Shown: one piece after another, positions 17,065 through 26,246 of the stretch | Layout: every line of letters starts with the position of its first letter | Numbering within the stretch: position 1 is the stretch's first letter | Source: Rhizobium ecuadorense | GTDB lineage: Bacteria > Pseudomonadota > Alphaproteobacteria > Rhizobiales > Rhizobiaceae | Assembly (NCBI RefSeq): GCF_001187535.1 | Contig: NZ_LFIO01001075.1 | Coordinates: 124,001 to 188,000 of the forward strand | Reading direction: 5' to 3' | Length of the DNA: 64,000 nt | Program-made: the position numbers and the translations under genes | The notes under the pieces: generated by a model | What the model was told of the DNA's origin: nothing | Database searches by the model: none | Seen by the model: the letters and a program-made list of their open reading frames with translations, nothing else

Positions 17065-18396
17065 TCAGAAGCTTTCCTTCAGCCACTGGCCCATCCGGGC
17101 TATGCGGCTGTTATTTCCCCCAAGCGACATGAGCAGGCCGCTCTGTGACGCATGTGTCTCCATGTCCGCGACCTGCGGATAGATCATCAGGCCGACGGCC
17201 GTCGAAAAGGCCGGGCCCTTGGCCGCTGTCGGCAGTCCCGAGACGCCCATCGGACGGCCGATGCGGACGTTGCGGGCAAGGATGCGCCGCGCCACATCGG
17301 CAAGGCCGGTCAACTGGCTGGCTCCACCGGTCAAGACGACGCGCTTGCCGACGATGGGGCTGAAGCCGGAGCGCTGGATGCGGTCGCGTATCAGTTCCAT
17401 CGTCTCTTCGATTCGGGCCGAAACGATGCGCGAAACCAGCGCCCGCGGCACCTGCGACGGCTGGTCGCGATCATCCTCGCCGATCGGCGGGATCGAGATC
17501 AACTCGCGCTCGTCGGAAGAATTCGAAAGGGCCGTGGCATGCACGACCTTCAGACGCTCCGCATCCTCGATGCGGGTCGAAAGGCCGCGCGCCAGATCGG
17601 TGGTCACGTGATGGCCGCCGAGGCCGACGGCATCGGTATGAACGAGCTTGCCTTCGGCAAAGACCGAGATCGTCGTCGTGCCGCCGCCCATATCGATCGC
17701 CGCGCAGCCGAGCTCGACCTCGTCGTCGACGAGAGCCGCAAGGCCCGATGCATAGGGCGTCGCAACGATGCCCTCGACCGACAGATGCGCGCGGTTGACG
17801 CTGAGCTCGAGGTTCCTCAGCGCCGAGCGCTCCGCCGTCACGACATGCATGTCGACGCCGAGCGCATCGCCGTACATCGCCAGCGGATCGCGGATGCCGC
17901 GCTCGCCGTCGAGCGAAAAGCCGGTCGCCAGGGAATGCAGCACCGAACGGTCCTGGCGCAGCGACTGCTGGCAGGCCGCCGACAACACCTTCTTCAGATC
18001 GTTGAGCTCGACTTCCTGGCCGCCGAGATCGATCGTCGCCGTGTAGATGTCGCTGCCGAGACGGCCGGCCGTCAGATTGACGATCAGGCTCTCGACGGTC
18101 AGCCCCGCCATGCGCTCCGCCGCGTCGACGGCGAGACGGATGACGCCTTCCAGCGCGTCGAGATCGGCGATCACGCCGGTCTTGATGCCGCGGGAACGCT
18201 GATGGCCGATGCCGATGATCTCGATATTGTGCGTGCGGCCTGGCAGGATCTGGCTTTCCTCGCGCGGCGTCAACCGGCCGATCATGCAGACCACCTTGGT
18301 CGAGCCGATGTCGAGCACAGAAACGACATGCGACCGCTTCGACGAAAGCGGTTTCAGGCGCGGCAATCCGAAATGGGACGAACCGAACAAGCTCAT
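17065..18396 (-). CDS. ftsA: cell division protein FtsA
   Basis: Actin-like ATPase of 443 aa that tethers the Z ring to the membrane. It has the actin-family phosphate 1 motif VLDIGSTKVVCMIG, the 1C subdomain after residue about 100, the second phosphate motif AAIDMGGGTTTISV and the adenosine motif VVLTGGASQLTGL. The C-terminus (ARMGQWLKESF) is the amphipathic membrane-targeting helix. Its start codon overlaps the end of ftsQ by 4 bases, indicating coupling. Confidence 0.96.
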   Translation of the reverse strand: MSLFGSSHFGLPRLKPLSSKRSHVVSVLDIGSTKVVCMIGRLTPREESQILPGRTHNIEIIGIGHQRSRGIKTGVIADLDALEGVIRLAVDAAERMAGLTVESLIVNLTAGRLGSDIYTATIDLGGQEVELNDLKKVLSAACQQSLRQDRSVLHSLATGFSLDGERGIRDPLAMYGDALGVDMHVVTAERSALRNLELSVNRAHLSVEGIVATPYASGLAALVDDEVELGCAAIDMGGGTTTISVFAEGKLVHTDAVGLGGHHVTTDLARGLSTRIEDAERLKVVHATALSNSSDERELISIPPIGEDDRDQPSQVPRALVSRIVSARIEETMELIRDRIQRSGFSPIVGKRVVLTGGASQLTGLADVARRILARNVRIGRPMGVSGLPTAAKGPAFSTAVGLMIYPQVADMETHASQSGLLMSLGGNNSRIARMGQWLKESF

Positions 18397-19325
18397 ATAT
18401 TCTGCCCCGTCTTCTTCAATTCTTTCGTGCGCTCCGTCACAGCCGTCTGCCGGCGGACCGCAGCCTCCGGCGTCAATTGGATCGCGGTTCTGTCGGACAG
18501 CCTGAGATCGACCGCGGCAATGTCGCGCTCCAGGAGCTGGTGCTCCTTGTCGAACTTCGAAAGCGTCGCCAGCGCCTGATCGATACCGTCTTCCGGCAGC
18601 TTGACGACAACGCCGTTATCCATGTGCAGGTCCCAGCGACGGCCCGATATCCAGACATAGGCCTTCACGCGGGCCTTGACGTCGGGCCACTTCGAGAAGG
18701 CGTCGTCGAGCGACGCCGCCGCCGTTTCCGCATCGCGGCCGACGACGAGCGGCAGCGACGAAAACTTGTTGTCGCGCAGCGGCGCAATGACGCTGCCGTT
18801 CTTTTCGATCAGCGAAAGCTCCTGCCCGTGCTGCCAGATCGCATAGGCCTGACGCTCCTTGAGCTTCACCTCGATCGTCTTCGGATAGATCTTGCGGACT
18901 TCGACATTCTCGACCCAGGGCAAATGCGCGATCTTCCGGCGCGCCGCATCGACGTCGAGGGCGACCAGCGAGGTCGTGCCGTCGAGACCGATCAGCTGCA
19001 GGATTTCGATTTCGGAAGTCTCGGAATTGCCGGAGACCTTCACATCTTCGATTGCAAAACCTGCCGCCGTCGTCGTCGCCTGCGCAACGGCTTCGGTGTG
19101 GCCACCGAGCGACATGCCGTAAAGCCCTGTTGCAGCCAGGAAAGCGACCGCCGAAACCGTGCCCGTATGGGCCGGGATATAAATGCGGCCGCTGCCGAGG
19201 CTGATCAGGAAACGGGTAACGCGGCGCAGCGGACGCGGCAACACGAATCGCTCTTCGGCTTCCATGACCGGAAGCACGGCATGATGGCTGGGGCGCCCTA
19301 TCCTCTTGACCGTCAACGCAAACAA
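18393..19325 (-). CDS. ftsQ: cell division protein FtsQ
   Basis: Bitopic divisome protein of 310 aa. A cytoplasmic tail is followed by one transmembrane helix (about GTVSAVAFLAATGLYGM), a POTRA domain (FAIEDVKVSGNSETSEIEI) and the beta domain (PWVENVEVRKIYPKTIEV). I choose the TTG at 19325 as start: a strong SD GGAGGA lies 6-7 bases before it, and a GTG seven codons further up lacks a comparable SD. This makes the gene overlap the end of ddlB by 13 bases, with the SD inside ddlB. It overlaps ftsA by 4 bases at its end. Confidence 0.92.
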   Translation of the reverse strand: MFALTVKRIGRPSHHAVLPVMEAEERFVLPRPLRRVTRFLISLGSGRIYIPAHTGTVSAVAFLAATGLYGMSLGGHTEAVAQATTTAAGFAIEDVKVSGNSETSEIEILQLIGLDGTTSLVALDVDAARRKIAHLPWVENVEVRKIYPKTIEVKLKERQAYAIWQHGQELSLIEKNGSVIAPLRDNKFSSLPLVVGRDAETAAASLDDAFSKWPDVKARVKAYVWISGRRWDLHMDNGVVVKLPEDGIDQALATLSKFDKEHQLLERDIAAVDLRLSDRTAIQLTPEAAVRRQTAVTERTKELKKTGQNI

Positions 19326-20239
19326 GACGCGTCCTCCACCATCCACCGGAGAAACTCACCAAAGGAATAGCCGGCATGACCGGCCATTTCGGGCACAAGC
19401 GAGGTTGGAGTCATGCCTGGCTGGGTATTGACCTCCAGCCAGATGATTTCGCCGTCTTCGGAGAAACGATCGTCGTAACGAAAGTCGGACCGACTGACGC
19501 CGCGACAACCGATTGCCTGATGCGCCCTTAGAGCCAATGTTTGTATTTTTTGGTAAATATTCGGTGAAATTTTCGCCGGGATGACGTGTTTTGAACCGCC
19601 TGCCGCATACTTGGAATCGTAATCATAAAAATTGTGCCCCTGCGGCACCACCTCGGTGACGCCGAGCGCAGTCTCGCCCATGACGCCGCAGGTGAGTTCG
19701 CGGCCGTAAACATAGCGCTCGACGAGCACCTCCTCGCCGTAGCGCCACTCGGGCGAGCTGACGACCTGGGGCGGATGCGCCTGATCTTCCGTGACGATGA
19801 CGACACCGAAGCTCGACCCTTCGCGGACGGGCTTCACCACATAGGGCGGCCTCATCGGATGCGTCGAGGGAAAGGCGAAACGGTTGACCACCTGCGATTC
19901 GGCAACAGGAATGCCGGCGGCGGCGGCGACAAGCTTCGCCTTGTCCTTATCCATCGCCAGCGCCGAGGCAAGCACGCCCGAATGGGTATAGGGGATCTCG
20001 AGATATTCGAGGATGCCCTGAATGGTGCCATCCTCGCCGAAGGGTCCATGCAGCGCGTTGAAGACCACATCGGGCTTCAGCGCTGCAAGCTTTTCGGAAA
20101 CATCGCGCGCCACGTCGATCCGCGTCACCTCGAAGCCTTCCGCTTCGAGGGCTTCTGCGCAAGCCTTTCCCGAGGAAAGGCTGACAGGCCGTTCCGAGGA
20201 AAATCCGCCCATCAGGACAGCGACATGCTTGCGACTCAT
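19313..20239 (-). CDS. ddlB: D-alanine--D-alanine ligase
   Basis: ATP-grasp ligase of 308 aa making the D-Ala-D-Ala dipeptide for peptidoglycan. Typical blocks are VAVLMGGFSSERPVSLSSG, NALHGPFGEDGTIQGILE, PYTHSGVLASALAMDK, the ATP-grasp PYVVKPVREGSSFGV and the metal and substrate site EVNTQPGMTPTSLVPEMA. The start is the ATG at 20239 (MSRKHVAV) with GGGGGTG just before it. In this cluster ddlB is cut off from murB by an opposite-strand gene, so it must have a promoter in the 404-base gap upstream. Confidence 0.96.
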   Translation of the reverse strand: MSRKHVAVLMGGFSSERPVSLSSGKACAEALEAEGFEVTRIDVARDVSEKLAALKPDVVFNALHGPFGEDGTIQGILEYLEIPYTHSGVLASALAMDKDKAKLVAAAAGIPVAESQVVNRFAFPSTHPMRPPYVVKPVREGSSFGVVIVTEDQAHPPQVVSSPEWRYGEEVLVERYVYGRELTCGVMGETALGVTEVVPQGHNFYDYDSKYAAGGSKHVIPAKISPNIYQKIQTLALRAHQAIGCRGVSRSDFRYDDRFSEDGEIIWLEVNTQPGMTPTSLVPEMAGHAGYSFGEFLRWMVEDASCLR

Positions 20240-20346
20240 CAACACCCCCAAAAATAACTTCCATTCTCGAAATCGACGCTTGCGCCAAGCTGTCTGCGCC
20301 GCTTCGGGCCTTTGTCCGACCTGCATGCATTAGAGCATCATTATGG

Positions 20347-20362
20347 TTAATGAAGTGTTTAC
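20347..20362 (-). promoter_or_regulatory. candidate CtrA-binding box upstream of ddlB-ftsQAZ
   Basis: TTAA-N7-TTTAC (TTAA 20347-20350, TTTAC 20358-20362) differs in one base from the CtrA consensus TTAA-N7-TTAAC. CtrA controls division genes in Caulobacter and Sinorhizobium, so the place, about 110 bases before ddlB, makes sense. The motif is short and AT-rich, so chance is possible. Confidence 0.3.
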
Positions 20363-20552
20363 TTTCGTTAACTTCATCTTCCCGGGCGCGGCATTTGTCC
20401 GTGTCGCCCACCTCGTTTTTCCGAGCTCCGCCTCTTCAAAGTGTCATGGCAAACATCCCGGCCGATCGACAAAACCCGAAAAGCCGCGTGGAAAAACCAT
20501 TCGATCTCAAAGAGATGACCTCAGGTCCTGCAGTCAGTCGGCGTCGTCGAGG

Positions 20553-20583
20553 AAGCCGTGACGGTCACCGGCGCGGCTTTTTT
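20553..20583 (+). terminator. orphan plus-strand intrinsic terminator
   Basis: Stem AAGCCG (20553-20558) with CGGCTT (20574-20579), an inner GTG/CAC extension, then six T (20578-20583). No annotated plus-strand gene ends upstream for more than 12 kb; the epimerase gene starts 60 bases downstream. It may end a small RNA or attenuate the epimerase transcript. Confidence 0.55.
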
Positions 20584-20643
20584 ATTGATGCGGTCGGCAC
20601 TTCCGGCTAACCGGAGCACTCAAGGTAAAGCGGGGAACAGATC

Positions 20644-21573
20644 ATGCGATGCCTCATCACCGGCGCGGCCGGCTTTGTCGGCGGGCCTCTCGTCGAAAGA
20701 CTGCAGGGAGAGCGGCTGTGGGAGCTTAAGGTGACCACGCGATCCGCAGCCGCCGGCTTTCCGGCAGAGATGCGGCATTTCCCTATCGAAATATCCAGCG
20801 ACACGAACTGGGCGCTAGCACTCGAAGGTGTCGATGTCGTCGTCCATCTCGCCGCCCGCGTGCATATCATGAACGACCGCGCCGCCGATCCACTGACGGA
20901 ATTCCGCCGGATCAACACCGCCGCCACTCTCAATCTCGCCGAGCAGGCCGCGCGCGCCGGGGTAAAAAGGCTCGTGTTCATCAGCAGCATTAAAGTCAAT
21001 GGTGAAGAGAACGACCGGCCCTTCCGCCACGACGACACGCCGATGCCGCTCGATCCCTATGGCGTTTCGAAGCTGGAAAGCGAAATCGGGCTGCATGAAA
21101 TCTCCGCCCGAACCGGCATCGAAGTCGTCGTCATTCGGCCGCCGCTCGTCTATGGGCCTGGCGCCAGGGGCAACTTCGCCCTGCTCGTCGGACTTGTCAG
21201 GAAAAAGATACCGCTCCCTTTCGCGTCCCTGAAGAACCACCGGACGCTGGTTGCGCTTCCAAATCTCGTCGATCTGATCATCACGGCCATGACGCATCCG
21301 GGTGCGGCCGGCCAGACCTTTCTCGCAGGCGACGGAGAAGATCTCTCCACTCCCGGGCTCATCGAAGGAATTGCCGCGGGGTTGGGCGTCAAACCGATGC
21401 TGCTCCCTTTCCCCCCCGCCTTGCTGCAGCTGGGCGCGAGATTGACGGGAAAGGACGCCGTCTACCAGCGTCTTTGCGGTTCGCTGCAGGTCGATATATC
21501 CCACGCCCGCAACGTGCTCGGCTGGTCGCCCATCGTCACGCCGCGCGAAGGTCTGAAGCTTGCCGTGAAATAA
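20644..21573 (+). CDS. NAD-dependent epimerase/dehydratase (extended SDR), probable sugar-nucleotide enzyme
   Basis: Extended short-chain dehydrogenase of 309 aa. The N-terminus has the NAD(P) motif ITGAAGFVG, then VVHLAARVHIMND and the catalytic Ser (FISSIKVNG) and Tyr/Lys (YGVSKLE). Overall it resembles nucleotide-sugar 4-reductases or epimerases used for O-antigen sugars (WbpV/WreQ-like, which make QuiNAc); this is a family-level guess. It lies on the plus strand inside the minus-strand dcw cluster, between murB and ddlB, ending 4 bases from the convergent murB stop. The SD is weak (AAGG upstream). Confidence 0.85.
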   Translation: MRCLITGAAGFVGGPLVERLQGERLWELKVTTRSAAAGFPAEMRHFPIEISSDTNWALALEGVDVVVHLAARVHIMNDRAADPLTEFRRINTAATLNLAEQAARAGVKRLVFISSIKVNGEENDRPFRHDDTPMPLDPYGVSKLESEIGLHEISARTGIEVVVIRPPLVYGPGARGNFALLVGLVRKKIPLPFASLKNHRTLVALPNLVDLIITAMTHPGAAGQTFLAGDGEDLSTPGLIEGIAAGLGVKPMLLPFPPALLQLGARLTGKDAVYQRLCGSLQVDISHARNVLGWSPIVTPREGLKLAVK

Positions 21574-21576
21574 AAG

Positions 21577-22551
21577 CTATTCGCTGGTGACGCCGTGGAA
21601 CGGGCGCACTTCGCGGCCGGGCATGAAGACACCGAGGCGCTTGATTTCCCATTCGAGCTTGATGCCCTCTTTCTCGAAGACCTCGCGGCGCACCTGTTCG
21701 CCGAGATATTCGAGATCGTAGCCGGTCGCCTGCCCCATATTGATCATGAAGTTGCAGTGAAGCGACGACATCTGCGCTCCGCCGATGACGAGACCGCGGC
21801 AGCCTGCCTCGTCGATCAGCTTCCAGGCCGAATGGCCAGCAGGGTTCTTGAAGGTCGATCCGCCGGTCTTTTCGCGCACCGGCTGCACTGTCTCGCGGTG
21901 ATTGCGCACGGCGTCCATCTCGGCACGGATCTGCGCCCGCTCTTCCGGATAGCCCTCGAACAGCACGGAGGTGAAAATCAGCTCGCTGGATGCGGTCGAA
22001 TGGCGATAGGAATAGCCCATCTCGGCATTGGAAAGCACGTGCTTGTTGCCCTTGCGGTCGACGGCGTTGACCTCGATCAGCCGCTCGCGCGTCTCCACGC
22101 CGTTGGCCCCGGCATTCATGCGCGCCGCGCCGCCGATGCTGCCCGGAATACCGTAGAAGAAATGGAAGCCGCCGATGCCGTTGTCCATCGCCATCGCCGC
22201 AACATGTTTGTCGGGGCAGATGCTGCCGGCCAGAATACGGTTTTCGCCGGCAAGCTCGACAAAGCCGAAGCCCTTGGCCGACAGGCGCAGCACGACACCG
22301 GGAATGCCGCCGTCGCGCACCAGGATGTTGGAGCCGACGCCGATCACCGTCAGCGGCACCTCTTCCGGCAATATTTTCAGGAAGGCGACGAGATCGTCGA
22401 TGTCATGCGGCTGGAACATCAGCTCGGCCAGGCCGCCTGCCCTGAACCAGGTGACGCGGTCCATGGGGGCATCCGGCGTGATGCGACCGCGGATATCCTT
22501 TACACCGTCTCCGAGAGACGCGAGAAGCTTTTCCCCATTCACCTGTTTCAT
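21577..22551 (-). CDS. murB: UDP-N-acetylenolpyruvoylglucosamine reductase MurB
   Basis: FAD enzyme of 324 aa that reduces UDP-GlcNAc-enolpyruvate to UDP-MurNAc. FAD-binding blocks are [16 protein letters not shown] and [15 protein letters not shown], the motif [18 protein letters not shown] is diagnostic, and YSYRHSTAS holds the catalytic region with [10 protein letters not shown] near the C-terminus; this is the type II form. The start is the ATG at 22551 (MKQVNGEK), which overlaps the murC stop by 4 bases (ATGA). The open frame extends further upstream through murC, but that part is a shadow. Confidence 0.96.
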
Positions 22552-23963
22552 ACGGACTTTCCCGATAGGCCTTCCAGTTGCTTGGGCAGCGCCGCTGCCC
22601 AGGATGTGATGCTCCCAGCCCCCAACAGAACCACGAAATCGCCCGGCTTTGCAACCTCCGCAACCATCTGCGGCAGAAGCTCGGCCGCGGAGAGGAAGCG
22701 GGCGTCGCGATGGCCGCCGGATTTTATCCGCGAGACCAGCGACACGGAATCGATACCGGCGATCGGATCTTCGCCCGCCGCATAGACCGGCGCCAGGAAA
22801 ATGCTGTCGGCATCGTTGAAGCAGGCCGCGAATTCCTCGAATAGGCTTGCCAGCCGGCTGTAGCGGTGCGGCTGGTGGACCGCGATCACCCGCCCCTTGC
22901 AGGATTCGCGGGCAGCGCGCAGCACCGCCTTGATCTCGACCGGATGGTGGCCGTAATCGTCGAAGATCTGCACCCCGTTCCATTCGCCGGTCAGCGTGAA
23001 ACGGCGCTTGACGCCGCCGAAGGAGGCTAGCCCCTTGGCGATATCGGCGCTCGATATGCCAAGCCGGTTGGCAACGGCGATCGCCGCCGTCGCGTTGGAA
23101 ATATTATGCCGCCCGGGCATCGGCATGACCAGCCCCTTGAGTTCGATCACCTGGCCGGTGCGGCGGCGGCGGATTTCGACGTCGAAGATCGAGCGCGTGC
23201 CGTCGATGCGCACATTGGTGAAGCGCACGTCGGCCTGCGGGTTTTCGCCATAGGTGATGATCTTGCGGTCCTCGATGCGGCCGACCAGTGACTGCACCTC
23301 GGGATGGTCGAGGCACATGACGCCGAAACCGTAGAACGGCACGTTTTCGACGAACTGCCGGAAGGCGGCGCGCACGGCGTCGAAATTGCCGTAATGGTCG
23401 AGATGCTCCGGATCGATATTGGTGATGACGGCGACATCGGCCGGAAGCTTCAGGAAGGTGCCGTCGGATTCGTCGGCCTCGACCACCATCCACTCGCCCT
23501 CGCCCATGCGGGCATTGGTGCCGTAGGCGTTGATGATACCGCCGTTGATGACGGTCGGATCGAGCCCGCCGGCTTCGAGCAGGGTGGCGACCAGCGACGT
23601 GGTCGTCGTCTTGCCATGCGTGCCGCCGATGGCGATCGCGTTGCGGAAGCGCATCAGCTCCGCAAGCATTTCGGCGCGGCGCACCACCGGCAGCAGCTTT
23701 TCGCGGGCGGCGATCAGTTCCGGATTGCTCTTTTTGATCGCGGTCGAGACGACGACGACTTCGGCATCACCCAGGTTCTCGGCCCGGTGGCCGACGAACA
23801 CCTCGATGCCCTTGTCGCGCAGGCGCTGGACATTGGCGCTGTCGGCCTGGTCGGATCCCTGCACCTTGTGGCCGAGATTGTGCAGCACCTCGGCAATGCC
23901 GCTCATGCCGATGCCGCCGATGCCGATGAAATGAACGAGACCGATCGCCTTCGGCAGTTTCAT
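22548..23963 (-). CDS. murC: UDP-N-acetylmuramate--L-alanine ligase MurC
   Basis: ATP-dependent Mur ligase of 471 aa that adds the first residue, L-Ala, to UDP-MurNAc. The three Mur-ligase domains are clear: N-terminal [16 protein letters not shown], central ATP-binding [19 protein letters not shown] and [11 protein letters not shown], and C-terminal [15 protein letters not shown]. It overlaps murG and murB by 4 bases on either side, so translation is probably coupled. Confidence 0.97.
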
Positions 23964-25084
23964 ACGCGTGTCCTCTTGAATTCCGCTATTGTCCGTCCGG
24001 CGGCAATAGCCTCAACCATGTCGGCAAGCAAGTTCGCCGCATCCGGTTTTCCGGCGAGCTTCGCCGCCGCTGCCATGTGCGAAAGCTTTTCCGGATCGTT
24101 CATCACGGCCGTCAGGATCGCCGCGATCTTCTCCGGCGAAAGCTCCGACTGGGCGATCACCTTGGCCCCGCCGGTCGCAGCCAGCGCTGCCGCATTCGCC
24201 GCCTGGTCGTGATCGAGAGCGTGCGGGTAAGGCACCAGCACCGCCGGCCGACCGATGACCGAGATCTCCGAAACCGTCGAGGCGCCAGAGCGGCAGATGA
24301 CGAGATGGGCTTTCGCCAGCCTCTCGGCCATGTCGGTGAAGAAGGGAGCGATATCGGCTCCCATCTCCAGCTTGGCGATGCAGCCGCCGACCATTTCCAT
24401 GTCCTCGGGACGCACCTGCTGGGTGATGCGCAGGCGCAGGCGCAGCGCATCGTCGAGCAGGCTGATCGCCGTCGGCAGTGCCTTGGAGAAATACTGCGCG
24501 CCCTGGCTGCCGCCGAAGACGACAAGATTGAAGGCTTCACCCGGATGCGACGGTGCATAGGGCACCTCGGCGGCGGCGATAATCGCCGGGCGGACCGGAT
24601 TGCCCGTCGTCACCGTCTTATCCGGGAAGGCGCCGCCCCCGTCCGGCAGGAAACCGCCGGCAATACCCTGCACGCGTGTCGCCAGGGCCTTGTTGGCGCG
24701 GCCCATCACGGCATTCTGCTCGTGGATCATCGCCGGCACGCCGAGCCTCGTGGCGGCAAGCAATGGCGGCACCGTCGGATAACCGCCGAAACCGACGACG
24801 ATGACGGGCTTCAGCCGCTGGATCAGCTTCTTCGCCGCCCGCATGCCGCTCCAGAGCGTCCACAGCGAACGCGCGACGGCAACCGGGTTCTTCGGGCCGA
24901 TCGTCGCCGACGGCACGACATGGATCTCCTCGGCCGGAAACTTGCCGGCATAGCGCTCGGCCCGGCTGTCGGTAACGAGATGCACCGAGTAGCCGCGCTC
25001 CTTCAGCTTGAAGGCCAGCGCCTCCGCCGGGAACACATGGCCGCCGGTTCCCCCGGCGGCAAGCAGCACGATGCCTTTGCTCAT
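23960..25084 (-). CDS. murG: UDP-GlcNAc:lipid I GlcNAc transferase MurG
   Basis: Membrane-associated GT28 glycosyltransferase of 374 aa producing lipid II. The N-terminal glycine loop AAGGTGGHVFPAEAL, the second loop GFGGYPTVPPLLAA, EQNAVMGRANK, VFGGSQGAQYFS and the donor-site block CRSGASTVSEISVIGRP are all present. It follows ftsW by 6 bases and overlaps murC by 4. Confidence 0.97.
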   Translation of the reverse strand: MSKGIVLLAAGGTGGHVFPAEALAFKLKERGYSVHLVTDSRAERYAGKFPAEEIHVVPSATIGPKNPVAVARSLWTLWSGMRAAKKLIQRLKPVIVVGFGGYPTVPPLLAATRLGVPAMIHEQNAVMGRANKALATRVQGIAGGFLPDGGGAFPDKTVTTGNPVRPAIIAAAEVPYAPSHPGEAFNLVVFGGSQGAQYFSKALPTAISLLDDALRLRLRITQQVRPEDMEMVGGCIAKLEMGADIAPFFTDMAERLAKAHLVICRSGASTVSEISVIGRPAVLVPYPHALDHDQAANAAALAATGGAKVIAQSELSPEKIAAILTAVMNDPEKLSHMAAAAKLAGKPDAANLLADMVEAIAAGRTIAEFKRTRV

Positions 25085-25090
25085 GGCCTT

Positions 25091-26245
25091 TTACTCCGCC
25101 GGCATGCCGTGCGGGACGCGGAAAAGGCTCCGGTCCTGCGCGCGTTTTTCCGGTCGATGGCGCGTCAGCGCCAGAATGAAGCCGGCGGTGACGCAAATCG
25201 CCACCATCGACGAACCGCCGTAGGAAATCAGCGGCAGCGTCATGCCCTTTGCCGGCAGCAGTTCGAGGTTGACGCCGATATTGATGATCGACTGGATGCC
25301 CATCTGCAGCACCAGGCCGGCAACGGCGAAGCGGTTGAAGTCGTTGCGCTCGCGATAGGCATGCGAGAGGCCGCGCAGCACCAGCACGGTAAACAGCGCC
25401 ACCAGCGCCATGCAGAAGACGATGCCGAACTCCTCGGCCGCGACAGAGAAGATGAAGTCGGTATGCGCATCCGGGATGATGCGCTTGACGATGCCCTCGC
25501 CCGGTCCCTGGCCGAACCAGCTGCCGCGGATGATCGCCTCGCGCGCCGTATCGATCTGGAACGTATCGCCCTCGCCGGTCATGAACTTGTCTATGCGCAA
25601 GGCCACGTGCGGGAAGACGTAATAGGCGCTGAGCAGGCCGCCGGCGCCGCCGATGCCGAGCAGCATGATCCATATCCATGGCATGCCGGCCATGAAGAAC
25701 ATCCCGCCCCAGACGGCCGTGGTCAGGATGGTCTGGCCGAGGTCGGGCTGCGCGACGAGCAGGGCGGCGACGATGGCAAACAGGATGATGGCGAAGAGAT
25801 TGCCGGGAATTTCAGGCTGTCGCGCATGTTCGGCAAACAGCCAGGCGCAAACCACGACGAAGGCGGGCTTCATGAATTCCGACGGCTGGATCGAGAGGCC
25901 GGCGATCCAGATCCAGCGCCTGCCGCCTTTGACCTCCTGCCCGACGAACAGCACCAGCACCATCATGGCGAGCGACACGATCAGCAGCAGGATCGCCGTT
26001 CGCCGCACTTGCCTTGGTGTCAGGAACGACAGTCCGAGCATGACGGAGATCGAAGGGATCATGAAGGCCGCGTGGCGCTTGACGAAGTGGAAAGGCTCGA
26101 GCCCGATGCGCTCGGCAACGGCAGGAGAGGCCGCAAAGGACAGCATGAAACCGATGCCCATCAGGAAGATGAACATCGCCAGGAAGAAGCGGTCGATGGT
26201 CCAGAACCAATCGGCCAGAGGCCCACGTTCCGCGCGGCTTACCAT
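25091..26245 (-). CDS. ftsW: lipid II polymerase / divisome protein FtsW
   Basis: SEDS-family integral membrane protein of 384 aa, the septal peptidoglycan glycosyltransferase that works with FtsI. About ten hydrophobic segments are visible. Family motifs are GGRRWIWIAGLSIQPSEFMKP, QPDLGQTILT, GPGEGIVKRIIPDAHTDFI with the catalytic-region Asp, and PLISYGGSSMVA. It starts 1 base after the murD stop. The C-terminal tail is short and polar. Confidence 0.96.
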   Translation of the reverse strand: MVSRAERGPLADWFWTIDRFFLAMFIFLMGIGFMLSFAASPAVAERIGLEPFHFVKRHAAFMIPSISVMLGLSFLTPRQVRRTAILLLIVSLAMMVLVLFVGQEVKGGRRWIWIAGLSIQPSEFMKPAFVVVCAWLFAEHARQPEIPGNLFAIILFAIVAALLVAQPDLGQTILTTAVWGGMFFMAGMPWIWIMLLGIGGAGGLLSAYYVFPHVALRIDKFMTGEGDTFQIDTAREAIIRGSWFGQGPGEGIVKRIIPDAHTDFIFSVAAEEFGIVFCMALVALFTVLVLRGLSHAYRERNDFNRFAVAGLVLQMGIQSIINIGVNLELLPAKGMTLPLISYGGSSMVAICVTAGFILALTRHRPEKRAQDRSLFRVPHGMPAE

Positions 26246-26246
26246 G

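Larger units (their letters stand above)
20240..20643. other. 404-base intergenic region with ddlB promoter side, CtrA-like box and orphan terminator
   Basis: It separates ddlB (minus) from the epimerase gene (plus). Visible items are a CtrA-like sequence at 20347-20362, described separately, and a plus-strand terminator at 20553-20583 with no plus-strand gene before it. A frame of 72 codons (20343-20561) crosses the region but has no convincing SD or composition, so I do not call it. A small RNA ending at 20583 is possible. Confidence 0.5.

Noticed and set aside
20343..20561. 72-codon plus-strand frame upstream of the epimerase gene
   Set aside because: No SD, and Ser/Lys-rich translation without conservation clues; kept only as part of the possible small-RNA region.
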